Positions 51,514 to 59,302 of a stretch of 64,000 nucleotides of DNA are shown here, piece after piece. Source of the DNA: Paenibacillus wynnii (GTDB taxonomy: Bacteria > Bacillota > Bacilli > Paenibacillales > Paenibacillaceae); the NCBI RefSeq assembly GCF_030812855.1, contig NZ_JAUSTK010000005.1:186001-250000 (forward strand), written 5' to 3'. Made by a program: the position numbers and the translations under genes. Under the pieces are notes generated by a model. It had not been told where the DNA came from. It saw only the letters and a list, made by a program, of their open reading frames with translations, and ran no database searches. Position 1 is the stretch's first letter, and every line of letters begins with the position of its first letter.

Positions 51514-52059
51514 ATGGAAGAACAATGGAGGATAGCAAATTATGATCCGGAGTGGAGAAATATATTTCTTGAACTCGGATCAAAGCTTCGGGAATCATTG
51601 GGAGAAAGGGCTATAAGAATAGATCATGTAGGTTCTACTTCAATTATTGGAATGGATGCAAAACAAATAATAGATATTCAAATCTCAGTCCCTAACCTAG
51701 ACAATGAATTGAGCTATAAGTTTCGAGTTGAAGAAGTTGGTTTTGAATTAAGAAGAGAAAATCCTGATAAGACAAAGAAATACTTTCGGGAATTACCAGG
51801 TAGAAGTAGGACCCATATACATGTAAGGCAATCTGGAAGTTTCTCGGAACAGGTAACATTACTCTTTAGAGATTACTTGCGTAAACATCCAGAAGATTGT
51901 TTGGCATATGCTCAGGAAAAACATCGATTAATGAAACTCTTCAAGAATGAACGAACAAGGTATGTTGAAGGCAAAGGACCAATTGTTTGGGAGATTATAC
52001 AGAAGGCTCATTTTTGGTCACAAGAAGTAGGATGGAAACCTGAAAAGACGGATATTTAA
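51514..52059 (+). CDS. Cassette 20: GrpB family protein (UPF0157)
   Basis: 181 residues. YDPEWRNIFLELGSKLRESL, AIRIDHVGSTSIIGMDAKQIIDIQISV and THIHVRQSGS ... LLFRDYLRKHPEDCLAYAQEK match GrpB/Dephospho-CoA-kinase-like nucleotidyltransferase-fold proteins. HVGSTS with ID-x-Q/DIQ is the active-site block. The family's substrate is not settled. AAAGGAG precedes ATG 51514. Cassette ends GTTAGGC and AGATAAC do not match. Confidence 0.82.
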   Translation: MEEQWRIANYDPEWRNIFLELGSKLRESLGERAIRIDHVGSTSIIGMDAKQIIDIQISVPNLDNELSYKFRVEEVGFELRRENPDKTKKYFRELPGRSRTHIHVRQSGSFSEQVTLLFRDYLRKHPEDCLAYAQEKHRLMKLFKNERTRYVEGKGPIVWEIIQKAHFWSQEVGWKPEKTDI

Positions 52060-52085
52060 GTAAACTCGAAGAAGGCAGTGGCATC

Positions 52086-52233
52086 AGATAACACTGTATT
52101 CAAGCTGCGGGCCTGACGGTCCTTGGTCTGCAGAGGCATTTCAGCAGACAACCCAGCACCACCTAACCGCATTACGGCTGGTCACTACGTGACCTTAAGA
52201 TGGTGGGCCGTCTTGAACACGGAAACGTTATAG
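52086..52233 (+). repeat. attC-like site 21 (148 bases)
   Basis: AGATAAC ... GTTATAG. Left arm degenerate (TATTCAAG), part of the second stem deleted, CACCACCT/AGATGGTG third stem and TTGAACACGG right arm retained. The right arm pairs with the left arm's altered base (CTTGAA). Confidence 0.75.
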
Positions 52234-52391
52234 GAAATCAGTGCAAAAAACGGAAAAATTAACAGCAATTCATTCATAGTTGATTAAACTAACTGGCAGT
52301 ATAACACAATGGTGTTTAAAGCACAGGTATGTTATTAGATAGGACTTTCCTATTCAACCAAAACACATTTATAATAAAATCGAGCTGAATT

Positions 52392-52913
52392 ATGAGTGAG
52401 TTCAGTGCAAGTTATCATATAAAGACAAGCGACCAACAAAAAGTCATTGATTTAATAAGAGCTTCAAATAACAAGGGATACGTTTTTCCTGAGTCTAATG
52501 GTTGGGTTACTTTTTTAATTCAAGGACCTGCCTTTGGTATCCGTAAATCGATTGTTTCACTAAATCCTGGCTTATTAGTACATTATTCATATATGGAGGA
52601 CCACGGTTGGGAACTAATAATTTTTGAAAAAGATGAGATCGTATCTACTTATAAGTGCGACTGGACTGATGATCTGATTATTGAGAAGGATGAGTTTGAT
52701 TTATTTTTACTAAGGGAATTGATAATCCAGCAAGGCAACACAGCAGAAGATATAGAAGATATAGAAGAGATCTTTGATTTAGTTCGATTTACTGGCGAAG
52801 AGCCACCGGCTTATTTAATTGCAAAGAAACTAGGATTAAGATATTTTGAATGGCTATCTTCAGATAATATCGGGGATGGCGAACATTATGAAAACATAGT
52901 ATTTGTAGATTAA
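52392..52913 (+). CDS. Cassette 21: unknown protein, paralogue of the gene at 34,963
   Basis: 173 residues. It aligns along its length with the 34,963 protein (MSEFSASYH; GYVFPESNGWVTF; NPGLLVHYSYMEDHGW; GLRYFEWLS). Two acidic stretches lie in the C-terminal half (AEDIEDIEEIFDL). It has a long leader of about 158 bases behind attC 21 and no clear ribosome binding site. No family name is recognised. Confidence 0.6.
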   Translation: MSEFSASYHIKTSDQQKVIDLIRASNNKGYVFPESNGWVTFLIQGPAFGIRKSIVSLNPGLLVHYSYMEDHGWELIIFEKDEIVSTYKCDWTDDLIIEKDEFDLFLLRELIIQQGNTAEDIEDIEEIFDLVRFTGEEPPAYLIAKKLGLRYFEWLSSDNIGDGEHYENIVFVD

Positions 52914-52929
52914 TCGAGGAAGAATGGAA

Positions 52930-52976
52930 TTCACATAACAACTTATTCACGCATTGTGAATAAGTTGTTATGTGAA
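52930..52976 (+). repeat. attC-like site 22: minimal perfect palindrome
   Basis: A 21-base stem (52930-52950 with 52956-52976) around the loop GCATT. The junction heptamers ACATAAC (52933) and GTTATGT (52967) are included; all variable inner stems and all unpaired bases are gone. Confidence 0.8.
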
Positions 52977-53004
52977 ATTCAAGTTAAAATTGGAGAGATA
53001 AAAA

Positions 53005-53982
53005 ATGCCATTAAATAATAACAAATTGATGAATATTTTTAAGGGTAATGATATTTCTGAAAGTCTTTGTATAAGAAGAATAGATCATATTACCAGAGAT
53101 AGAGCAACAATAAACAAAATTGAAATCCACAGGAAAGACAATGAATTTGTACCATTAATAGAGAAAAATACTATTTCCAGTTCTTGCCCACATGAGAATA
53201 TTGTTTATAAGTATTTCTCCAACAAGGATGTGTCCATTCCAAAGGTTTATTACAATGAGTATGATCAATATAGACAAGAAGGTATATTGTTGATAGAAGA
53301 TCTATCTCCAACACATAGAAATATATCTGATTGGGAAGTACCCATAGAACTTAATAAACTAATCAATTTAATTGATGTGATATCCCAATTTCATGCGGTC
53401 TCTTGGGGGAATGTAGATTTATCTGCTCCTAAACATTTGGAAAGTGTTGAGGAATATATACAACATATTGCTTATTTGGAAAGAGATTATTTTCATTTTA
53501 GAAAGCATCAAACGTTTAACTTTGAAGAAGAGCATTTTCAAATATATGAGAAGAGTCTTATTTATTTGCGCAAGAACGCTCAACAGCATATTGAGCGAAT
53601 AACTAACAATCATAATACTACATTCATCCATGGTGACTTGAATGTTTGCAATCTGTTATATCCGTCCACTAGAAATGCAAGGCCATATATAATTGACCTT
53701 GAAGCAGTGAGAGTAGGGCTTTGTACAGAAGACCTGGTAATGTTATTTATTCATGATTTATTTCATGGAGGGGAGGAGACTTTACGCATCTTTCAACTCT
53801 ATTACACTGCAATTAGTCATAAAATCTCTTGCCAATATTCATATAATCAATTTATTGAGGACATAAGATTATCAATAATGGAAGGAATCTTTTTCCCAAT
53901 AAAACTTTTTGTTCATAATGGTATTAAGGACGAAGAATTAGTAATGAAATCAATAAATGCTTATAAGACTTTTTGGGGATAA
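53005..53982 (+). CDS. Cassette 22: aminoglycoside phosphotransferase-fold kinase
   Basis: 325 residues of the APH/choline-kinase fold. The catalytic loop is FIHGDLNVCNLLY (H209, D211, N216), and the metal-binding block is YIIDLEAVRVG (D231). EGILLIEDLSP is the hinge. Members phosphorylate antibiotics, choline or amino sugars; identity with known resistance enzymes is low by eye, so the substrate is unknown. GGAGAG precedes ATG 53005. Confidence 0.75.
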   Translation: MPLNNNKLMNIFKGNDISESLCIRRIDHITRDRATINKIEIHRKDNEFVPLIEKNTISSSCPHENIVYKYFSNKDVSIPKVYYNEYDQYRQEGILLIEDLSPTHRNISDWEVPIELNKLINLIDVISQFHAVSWGNVDLSAPKHLESVEEYIQHIAYLERDYFHFRKHQTFNFEEEHFQIYEKSLIYLRKNAQQHIERITNNHNTTFIHGDLNVCNLLYPSTRNARPYIIDLEAVRVGLCTEDLVMLFIHDLFHGGEETLRIFQLYYTAISHKISCQYSYNQFIEDIRLSIMEGIFFPIKLFVHNGIKDEELVMKSINAYKTFWG

Positions 53983-54004
53983 CTCGAAGAAGAACTTGCA
54001 CATC

Positions 54005-54188
54005 GCCTAACACCGCATTCCCGAAGTGGCCTGAAGAACTTTGGTCGCCAAGTGACATTTCGAGGAAGTGGATTCAGGTGACACACCCGCACAACTTAAC
54101 CGTATCGCGGCCGGTCGTGATCGCCAGCTGCGCTAGGCATTGTGCTTCCCTCAAGTGGTGGAGCGTCGGCAATGTCACAACGTTGGGT
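54005..54188 (+). repeat. attC-like site 23 (184 bases)
   Basis: GCCTAAC ... GTTGGGT. Arm ATTCCCG lacks a good partner (GGCAATGT on the right); GGTCGCC/GGTGACA and CACAACTT/AAGTGGTG stems remain. Partly degenerate. Confidence 0.7.
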
Positions 54189-54219
54189 GTGCAATAACAT
54201 TTACCTTGTCTTTTACTTA

Positions 54220-54501
54220 TTAACTTTTATCTCGAATGGAAGTTTTGTATTTTTTTCCTTTACTGTCATAAGTAATCCATTCACCAACAGGCTCGCCAAA
54301 TTCAAAATAACCAGAACGTTTTAGTGTTCCATCGGAACGATACCATTCCCAGTAGCCAGTCGGCTTATCGTCAATCATTTTTCCCTTAGACCAAATTGTT
54401 TTTCCGTTTGCGTGATACTTGATCGTATAACCATCAATCACTTCAAGTTTCTTTTCCTTGACACCGTTTGGGTGTATAAGGTCACATTTTTCATTTTCCA
54501 C
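54220..54501 (-). CDS. Cassette 23: MORN-repeat variant protein (YwqK-like), reversed
   Basis: 93 residues on the minus strand. GYTIKYHANGKTIWSKGKMIDDKPTGYWEWYRSDGTLKRSGYFEFGEPVGEWITY shows two MORN-like units (G-x-x-x-x-Y-x-x-G). In Bacillus, YwqK-type proteins serve as antitoxins or immunity factors of LXG toxins. It is the only gene in the cassette array proper that faces the other way. Confidence 0.68.
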   Translation of the reverse strand: MENEKCDLIHPNGVKEKKLEVIDGYTIKYHANGKTIWSKGKMIDDKPTGYWEWYRSDGTLKRSGYFEFGEPVGEWITYDSKGKKYKTSIRDKS

Positions 54502-54721
54502 GACTAGCCTCCGATAATCAGATTTATAGATAATTATATCTCATTTCAATGATAATAATGATTAGCTCTTGCGTCGTTATGATGAAGAGAATACGAAGTA
54601 GTATCGAAATTCGAAAATGCATTACGATTCTTAAAAGCCTATAAAATGTTACTTAAATCATGGTGCATGGTATAATTTAACAGAATTTAAGGATAGAGTA
54701 TTTAAAGAGGTAAGCAGCATC

Positions 54722-54776
54722 AGATAACAATGTGTTCAAGCATCGGTGGGACGTCGTGAACACGGAAACGCTATGC
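54722..54776 (+). repeat. attC-like site 24, short and mutated
   Basis: AGATAAC, TGTTCAAGCATCGGTGGGACGTCGTGAACACGG and GCTATGC. Only 55 bases. The conserved right GTT triplet reads GCT, which should block recombination. Inner stems are deleted. Confidence 0.75.
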
Positions 54777-54812
54777 GAAATTACTGCAATTCAGAGAGGA
54801 GAATATAGTGAA

Positions 54813-55337
54813 ATGGACAATTTACATTTTTCCATGGGTCAATTCAAACCAATAATTAATATCTCTGAAGAAGGAAGAATCAACTTAATTAATCAAATTC
54901 CAGATATTACAAAGACACTTAGAAATATAACTAAAGAACTTGAACCTGATCAGCTTAATATTCCTTATCGTCAAGATGGATGGTGTATAAAACAAATCGT
55001 ACATCATATAGCTGATAATGATATGAACGCTTATTTAAGATTTAAGAGGGCACTAACTGAGGACGAACCAATGGCAAGTTCTTATCGAGAAGATTTATGG
55101 GCGGAATTAATTGACTACATGAAATTACCTATCGAAAACTCTCTTGTATTAATTGAAACACTACACAACCGGTTCGCTGTTCTGCTTACTGGTTTAAAAC
55201 CGAACGATTTTAGTAGAAAACTAAGAACCCAAGCTTTGGGGAGTATTACATTAGATATTGCCCTTCAAAGATTTGTATGGCATAACCGACATCATATTGC
55301 TCAAATAGAATCTTTAATAAAGAATAAGGGATGGTAA
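54813..55337 (+). CDS. Cassette 24: DinB/YfiT-type metal-dependent protein
   Basis: 174 residues. Metal-ligand histidines fit the four-helix DinB/YfiT fold: IVHHIADNDMNAYLRFK and FVWHNRHHIAQI. The pattern follows B. subtilis YfiT (putative bacillithiol-linked transferase/hydrolase) along its length. I use ATG 54813; longer frames read the attC. GAGAGGAG lies upstream. Confidence 0.8.
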   Translation: MDNLHFSMGQFKPIINISEEGRINLINQIPDITKTLRNITKELEPDQLNIPYRQDGWCIKQIVHHIADNDMNAYLRFKRALTEDEPMASSYREDLWAELIDYMKLPIENSLVLIETLHNRFAVLLTGLKPNDFSRKLRTQALGSITLDIALQRFVWHNRHHIAQIESLIKNKGW

Positions 55338-55352
55338 ATGAGGAGGAAAGTA

Positions 55353-55675
55353 GTGAACAATACCATATCGAACCCGGGCGTTGCAGCCGTATTTGATGGA
55401 TATCCACCAACGCTGCGTCGCAGGCTCATGCAGTTGCGTCAGTTGATCTTCGACACTGCAGAAGAGATCGACGGGGTGGGCAAACTGGAAGAGGAACTCA
55501 GATGGGGTGACTGGTAGATACGTTTCGAACTGTCTATCCGAACGAGTTAAGATATGAAGGGAATCGGGCGATCATATTTGACGAGGACGATGATGTTCCT
55601 GTTGAAGCGCTGAAGACCTGCATCGCATGGGCTCTTACTTATCACAGCAGCAAACGAGCTGGTAGAGGACAATGA
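55353..55675 (+). pseudogene. DUF1801-like gene with internal deletion
   Basis: GTG 55353 (GGAGGAAAG upstream) opens a frame: VAAVFDGYPPTLRRRLMQLR ... LEEELRWGDW, then TAG 55515-55517. The downstream half continues in another frame (VDTFRTVYPNELRYEGNRAI ... CIAWALTYHSSKRAG) to TGA 55673. About 30 residues of the usual middle are missing. Base composition is GC-richer than the cassettes, so it is not typical cargo. Confidence 0.65.
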
Positions 55676-55732
55676 TCAAGGTGCGGGATACCGGCGAAGC
55701 GATACGCTGAGCTCAAGCAGCGTAAAGCGGGT

Positions 55733-55832
55733 TCATAACAATTAATGGAATTAAACTTGATCGAGAATACGTGCTGCAGGCCATACGAGCTATCTGAGGG
55801 GAATGGACGTTGTCAATACACCAACGTTATAT
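55733..55832 (+). repeat. attC-like site 25, degenerate
   Basis: TCATAAC at 55733 and TTGTCAATACACCAAC-GTTATAT ending at 55832 are the recognisable ends; inner stems are poor. Confidence 0.5.
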
Positions 55833-55869
55833 AAAACCCTGAGGAATATTTTTAAGGAGCTGTCTTAAG

Positions 55870-56304
55870 ATGTTTAAAAAAGCACTATTCAACAATAGAA
55901 TCTTAAACATTGTTTTCCTAGCAATTGGGATGACTTATCTATTGATTATGATTAAGCTACTCTTTTTAAGAGGAAGGCATTTTGGAGACTATTATATGTT
56001 TAATTTAATGCCTTTTAGAACGATAAATAACTATTTAATACATAGAGAACATTTTCCCTTTCATACTTGGTTTGAGAATTTGATCGGTAATGTTGTTCTT
56101 TTTATTCCAATGGGGTCGTTTATTCCAGTATTGAATCGGACGTATTTCAAAACATTAAAATTCCTAGCAATGTCCCTAACAATTCTATTTTCAGTAGAAT
56201 TAATTCAAATGTTAACTTGGGTAGGAAGCTTTGATATTGACGATATTATATTGAATAATTTTGGAGCATTAATTGGCTTAATAATGACAAGAATTATACT
56301 ATAA
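55870..56304 (+). CDS. Cassette 25: VanZ-like membrane protein
   Basis: 144 residues with four hydrophobic segments. FNLMPFRTI, ENLIGNVVLFIPMGSFIPV and GSFDIDDIILNNFGALIGL match VanZ-like proteins and the chromosomal copy at 6,273, though the two sequences are clearly divergent. AAGGAG precedes the ATG. It shows that the same family is present both as fixed gene and as cassette cargo. Confidence 0.8.
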   Translation: MFKKALFNNRILNIVFLAIGMTYLLIMIKLLFLRGRHFGDYYMFNLMPFRTINNYLIHREHFPFHTWFENLIGNVVLFIPMGSFIPVLNRTYFKTLKFLAMSLTILFSVELIQMLTWVGSFDIDDIILNNFGALIGLIMTRIIL

Positions 56305-56318
56305 CCCATATCTACATC

Positions 56319-56458
56319 TTATAACAATGTGTTCTTGTATCGGGTCGGCTACGCCTCCTCAGTTCGTCCGTAGTTAAGAGTAGAATCGAAGAACATTGAT
56401 TTCCCTAAGATATGCATATCTAATTGAAATCAACGTCGCTAACACGGTAACGTTAGAT
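56319..56458 (+). repeat. attC-like site 26 (140 bases), degenerate inside
   Basis: TTATAAC ... GTTAGAT. TGTTC on the left has no good partner (GCTAACACGG on the right). CGGGTCGGCTACGCC part of first stem is altered. Confidence 0.65.
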
Positions 56459-56503
56459 GAAACCTGCGTCAAACTATTAAAAATTATATTCAGGAGGTTG
56501 AAT

Positions 56504-56911
56504 ATGAGTGACCCCAAACATATTGTTACTGCAGGAGCAATAGTGATGAATGATCGGAAGGAAATCTTATTAATCAAAGGTCCTCGTAGAGGTTGGGAAC
56601 CACCTGGAGGACGAGTAGAGATAGGAGAATCTATAAGGGATGCAGCGATCAGAGAGACAAAAGAAGAATCAGGGATTGATATAGAAGTAATAAAATTTTG
56701 TGGGATATTTCAGAATGTTACGGGCTCTATTTGTAGCACTCTATTTTTGGGGAAACCGATTGGAGGAGAACTCACGACATCGGTCGAGAGTCTAGAAGTT
56801 GGATTCTTCCCATTAAGTGAAGCATTAGAAATGGTGACATGGACAAGCTTTAGGCAAAGAATTGAATATTGTTTAAACCCTGATTTGCAACCGTTTTATA
56901 TAGAATTTTAA
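56504..56911 (+). CDS. Cassette 26: NUDIX hydrolase
   Basis: 135 residues from ATG 56504, AGGAGG seven bases upstream. The NUDIX box is complete: GGRVEIGESIRDAAIRETKE followed by ESGI (G-x5-E-x7-REUXEEXGU). It hydrolyses a nucleoside diphosphate linked to another group. Its right-hand attC is only a remnant. Confidence 0.85.
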   Translation: MSDPKHIVTAGAIVMNDRKEILLIKGPRRGWEPPGGRVEIGESIRDAAIRETKEESGIDIEVIKFCGIFQNVTGSICSTLFLGKPIGGELTTSVESLEVGFFPLSEALEMVTWTSFRQRIEYCLNPDLQPFYIEF

Positions 56912-56934
56912 GCTTATTATAACCGAAAGAAATA

Positions 56935-56965
56935 CAAATACATGTGTTCACGCATAACGTTAAAC
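56935..56965 (+). repeat. attC-like site 27, remnant
   Basis: TACATGTGTTCACGCATAAC and GTTAAAC stand next to each other; left TAAC box and inner stems are lost. Confidence 0.5.
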
Positions 56966-57014
56966 GAAATTCTTTCACAAGGATTGATAATTCTTTGAAA
57001 GTAGGAGATCCTTA

Positions 57015-57860
57015 ATGAAGATAAATGAAATGATTGAAAAGACAAAAAGACCCTTAATATTTGAGAAAGGTACTTCGCAGATGTGGGTTGACGAGTATAT
57101 ATCACAACAAATGCTAGAGGCCCACTTAGATCCTAATACAGATGCAGCAAGCAGGAAGCCGAATACAATTGATGCTTCAGTGAAATGGATCAAAGAATAT
57201 ATTTGTGGCAATAATTTTGAACAAAAAATACTTGATTTAGGTTGTGGACCAGGCCTTTATACAAATCGGTTGGCTAAACTAGGATTTAATAGCGTAACAG
57301 GAGTGGATTTTTCAAGTCGTTCTATTGAATATGCAAAGTACCGAGCATCCGAGCTAGATTTGAGTGTTAATTATGTTTGTCAAGACTATCTAACCCTTGA
57401 ATATACTAGTTCTTTTGATGTTGTTTTGCTTATATATTGTGATTTTGGAGTTTTTAACGAATTCGAACGGCGTGAATTGTTGAACAAAATCTACAATAGT
57501 TTAAAACCCGGGGGAAAAATTGTCTTCGATGTTTTTACACCTAATAAATATAGTAATCATGCTAATTCAAGAACATGGACTTCATACAAAGGTAGTTTCT
57601 GGAGACCAACTTCTCATTTGTGCTTAGACTCTAGTTATTGGTATTCAGAAGAAAGAGTTCATTTACAACAAACAATAGTGTTAGATGATAATGAGGATAT
57701 CCAAGTCTACAATATTTGGGACCAGACATATACAATTGCTGAGATTTCATCAATTCTCGGCAGTATTGGCTTTGAAGATTTTGAATTTTATGCAGATGTA
57801 ACTGGTCGAAAATATGAGGAAGAAACAGATGTTATAACAATAATTGCCAGTAAAAAGTGA
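57015..57860 (+). CDS. Cassette 27: class I SAM-dependent methyltransferase
   Basis: 281 residues. Motif I is ILDLGCGPGLYTNRLAKLG, motif post-I VTGVDFSSRS, motif II FDVVLLIYCDFGV and motif III LLNKIYNSLKPGGKIVFDV. An N-terminal extension of about 70 residues precedes the Rossmann core. The acceptor is unknown. The start has GTAGGAGATC upstream. Confidence 0.83.
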   Translation: MKINEMIEKTKRPLIFEKGTSQMWVDEYISQQMLEAHLDPNTDAASRKPNTIDASVKWIKEYICGNNFEQKILDLGCGPGLYTNRLAKLGFNSVTGVDFSSRSIEYAKYRASELDLSVNYVCQDYLTLEYTSSFDVVLLIYCDFGVFNEFERRELLNKIYNSLKPGGKIVFDVFTPNKYSNHANSRTWTSYKGSFWRPTSHLCLDSSYWYSEERVHLQQTIVLDDNEDIQVYNIWDQTYTIAEISSILGSIGFEDFEFYADVTGRKYEEETDVITIIASKK

Positions 57861-57866
57861 TAGAGT

Positions 57867-57938
57867 TACGCCTAATGGCGGAGCCACCCGGACCTAAGGT
57901 TATGCCGCTGTGACGTCGTGAACACGGAAACGTTTGTC
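57867..57938 (+). repeat. attC-like site 28, mainly right half
   Basis: CGTCGTGAACACGGAAAC-GTTTGTC matches the right arms of the other sites; the left arm is absent and inner pairs are few. Confidence 0.6.
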
Positions 57939-57964
57939 GAAATAGACTAGAAAGGAATAACTAG

Positions 57965-58462
57965 ATGATTACAATATCATTGACTAAGAAACTATTTGAA
58001 CTAAGCTCCTTTGTGCAAGATCAAGATAACGAAATAAATGATGAATTTTATAAGTGGCATGCTAATGTTTTTAGAATGGCGAAAAAAAATAACATAATCT
58101 TTATGAATAATAAAACAAGATATAACTTCATTTTATTTGGGGTAAAGAAAGAACACTTTAAAAATTTTAATCAGTTATTTATTAAATCACTCACTGAAAA
58201 CCTACAAGCCGAAGGAATTCCGGACTCAAAGATTATTGAATATGTAAGTAAAGCAAACGAACTAAAGTTTACTAAAACGTATGATCGAAGTGTTCTAGGA
58301 TCAATGACAGATATGGTTAAAATGACGGACTTCTTAATTGAACGATACTTGCCATTACAAGAAATGAATATCATAGAACTTAATCAAAAAAATAACCATT
58401 GTCCTATAGTAAAACTGAAAAACTTTCCCGATCAATTAATGAAAGAGGCTTTTGGAATATGA
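57965..58462 (+). CDS. Cassette 28: DUF6933-like protein
   Basis: 165 residues. ITISLTKKLFELSSF ... FYKWHANVFRMAKKNNIIFMNNKTRYNFILFG with later Glu-rich helices matches the small DUF6933 family of unknown function. It lacks a signal or membrane segment. Confidence 0.65.
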   Translation: MITISLTKKLFELSSFVQDQDNEINDEFYKWHANVFRMAKKNNIIFMNNKTRYNFILFGVKKEHFKNFNQLFIKSLTENLQAEGIPDSKIIEYVSKANELKFTKTYDRSVLGSMTDMVKMTDFLIERYLPLQEMNIIELNQKNNHCPIVKLKNFPDQLMKEAFGI

Positions 58463-58540
58463 TCCAACTAAATTAAGACATTTTATATGGTTAAACTGGT
58501 TCATTTTTATACGAAAGTACTGCAACAGAAGGAGTAAATC

Positions 58541-58891
58541 ATGAACCTATCTGAAAGGTCAATTGCAATTGGAACAGAGATGATAGACAAGGAATATGAA
58601 TATTTTACATATCATTTTTCAAATTGCTATAGTTGTTATTTTGTACCTTGGGATACCATGGTAAGAGTAGATGAAACATCAGAGATAACAGAGCTAGAGT
58701 TAGAGATAAACGAATCAGAGCCGGAAGGGGAATATATTAAGATAACATGTTTAAGTGATAAACCAGGGATAGAAGGAGGATACTTATTTATTAATTCTGA
58801 TCATTTAACGATATATGACCATGTAAATCAGGAATTAACGTTTGACGATATGAGAATACTTGCAAACCGATATTGGAATAGCCTTAGATAG
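58541..58891 (+). CDS. Cassette 29: unknown acidic protein
   Basis: 116 residues, acidic, beta-rich (ELELEINESEPEGEYIKITC; GYLFINSDHLTIYDHV), no recognised family. The start of the cassette keeps the motif TTATACGAAAGTACTGC at about 58507, complementary to GCAGTACCTTCG before the remnant at 58915, so cassette ends are still traceable. AAGGAG precedes the ATG. Confidence 0.55.
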   Translation: MNLSERSIAIGTEMIDKEYEYFTYHFSNCYSCYFVPWDTMVRVDETSEITELELEINESEPEGEYIKITCLSDKPGIEGGYLFINSDHLTIYDHVNQELTFDDMRILANRYWNSLR

Positions 58892-58914
58892 TTTTTCAAG
58901 ATGGCAGTACCTTC

Positions 58915-58975
58915 GCAAAATCATATTCACACTTCGGCCATTCGGCCCTTGGTAAGGCAGGAGCAAGAAGTGATG
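58915..58975 (+). repeat. attC-like site 29, left half
   Basis: TATTCACACTTCGGCCATTCGGCCCTTGGT is similar to other left halves, but the TAAC box reads AAAATC and no right half follows. Confidence 0.55.
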
Positions 58976-59287
58976 TCGTTTACGTCATCTATCACGTATT
59001 AAAGCTGTGTCACGAGCGATCCTTGGTACGTCCCGAGGCAACAACAGCTTGAGGGGCTTCCTGTTCAAGGATATGCTGCCTAATGTGCTGTCGCTGGAAG
59101 AATCTGAAGCATCAGGCACTACTTTACCTAATGAAATCAACCGAAAACAAAAAAACCACAGATCATATTGACCTATGGATTGGTATGTCATTTTTTTCAA
59201 GACCTTATTCAACATCATAACAAATTGGTAATTATAAGTCTATATTTTTTTGGAGGATTACTTTACCATCTTATTATAAGAAGCTGA
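58976..59287. other. Non-cassette segment with a possible coding scrap
   Basis: A + strand frame across 59012-59170 (SRAILGTSRGNNSLRGFLFK ... NEINRKQKN) has protein-like composition but no start or ribosome binding site; it could be the 3' end of an unknown gene. The opposite-strand frame in the same place looks random. Confidence 0.3.
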
Positions 59288-59302
59288 ATGGAGAGGGTAA
59301 AT

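Noticed and set aside
53005..53982. A named aminoglycoside resistance gene
   Set aside because: The kinase motifs are clear, but nothing in the sequence identifies a known resistance enzyme; the fold is shared with choline and homoserine kinases.
58985..59218. 77-codon minus-strand frame
   Set aside because: No ribosome binding site and composition unlike a protein; the + strand reading of the same DNA looks more like coding remains.
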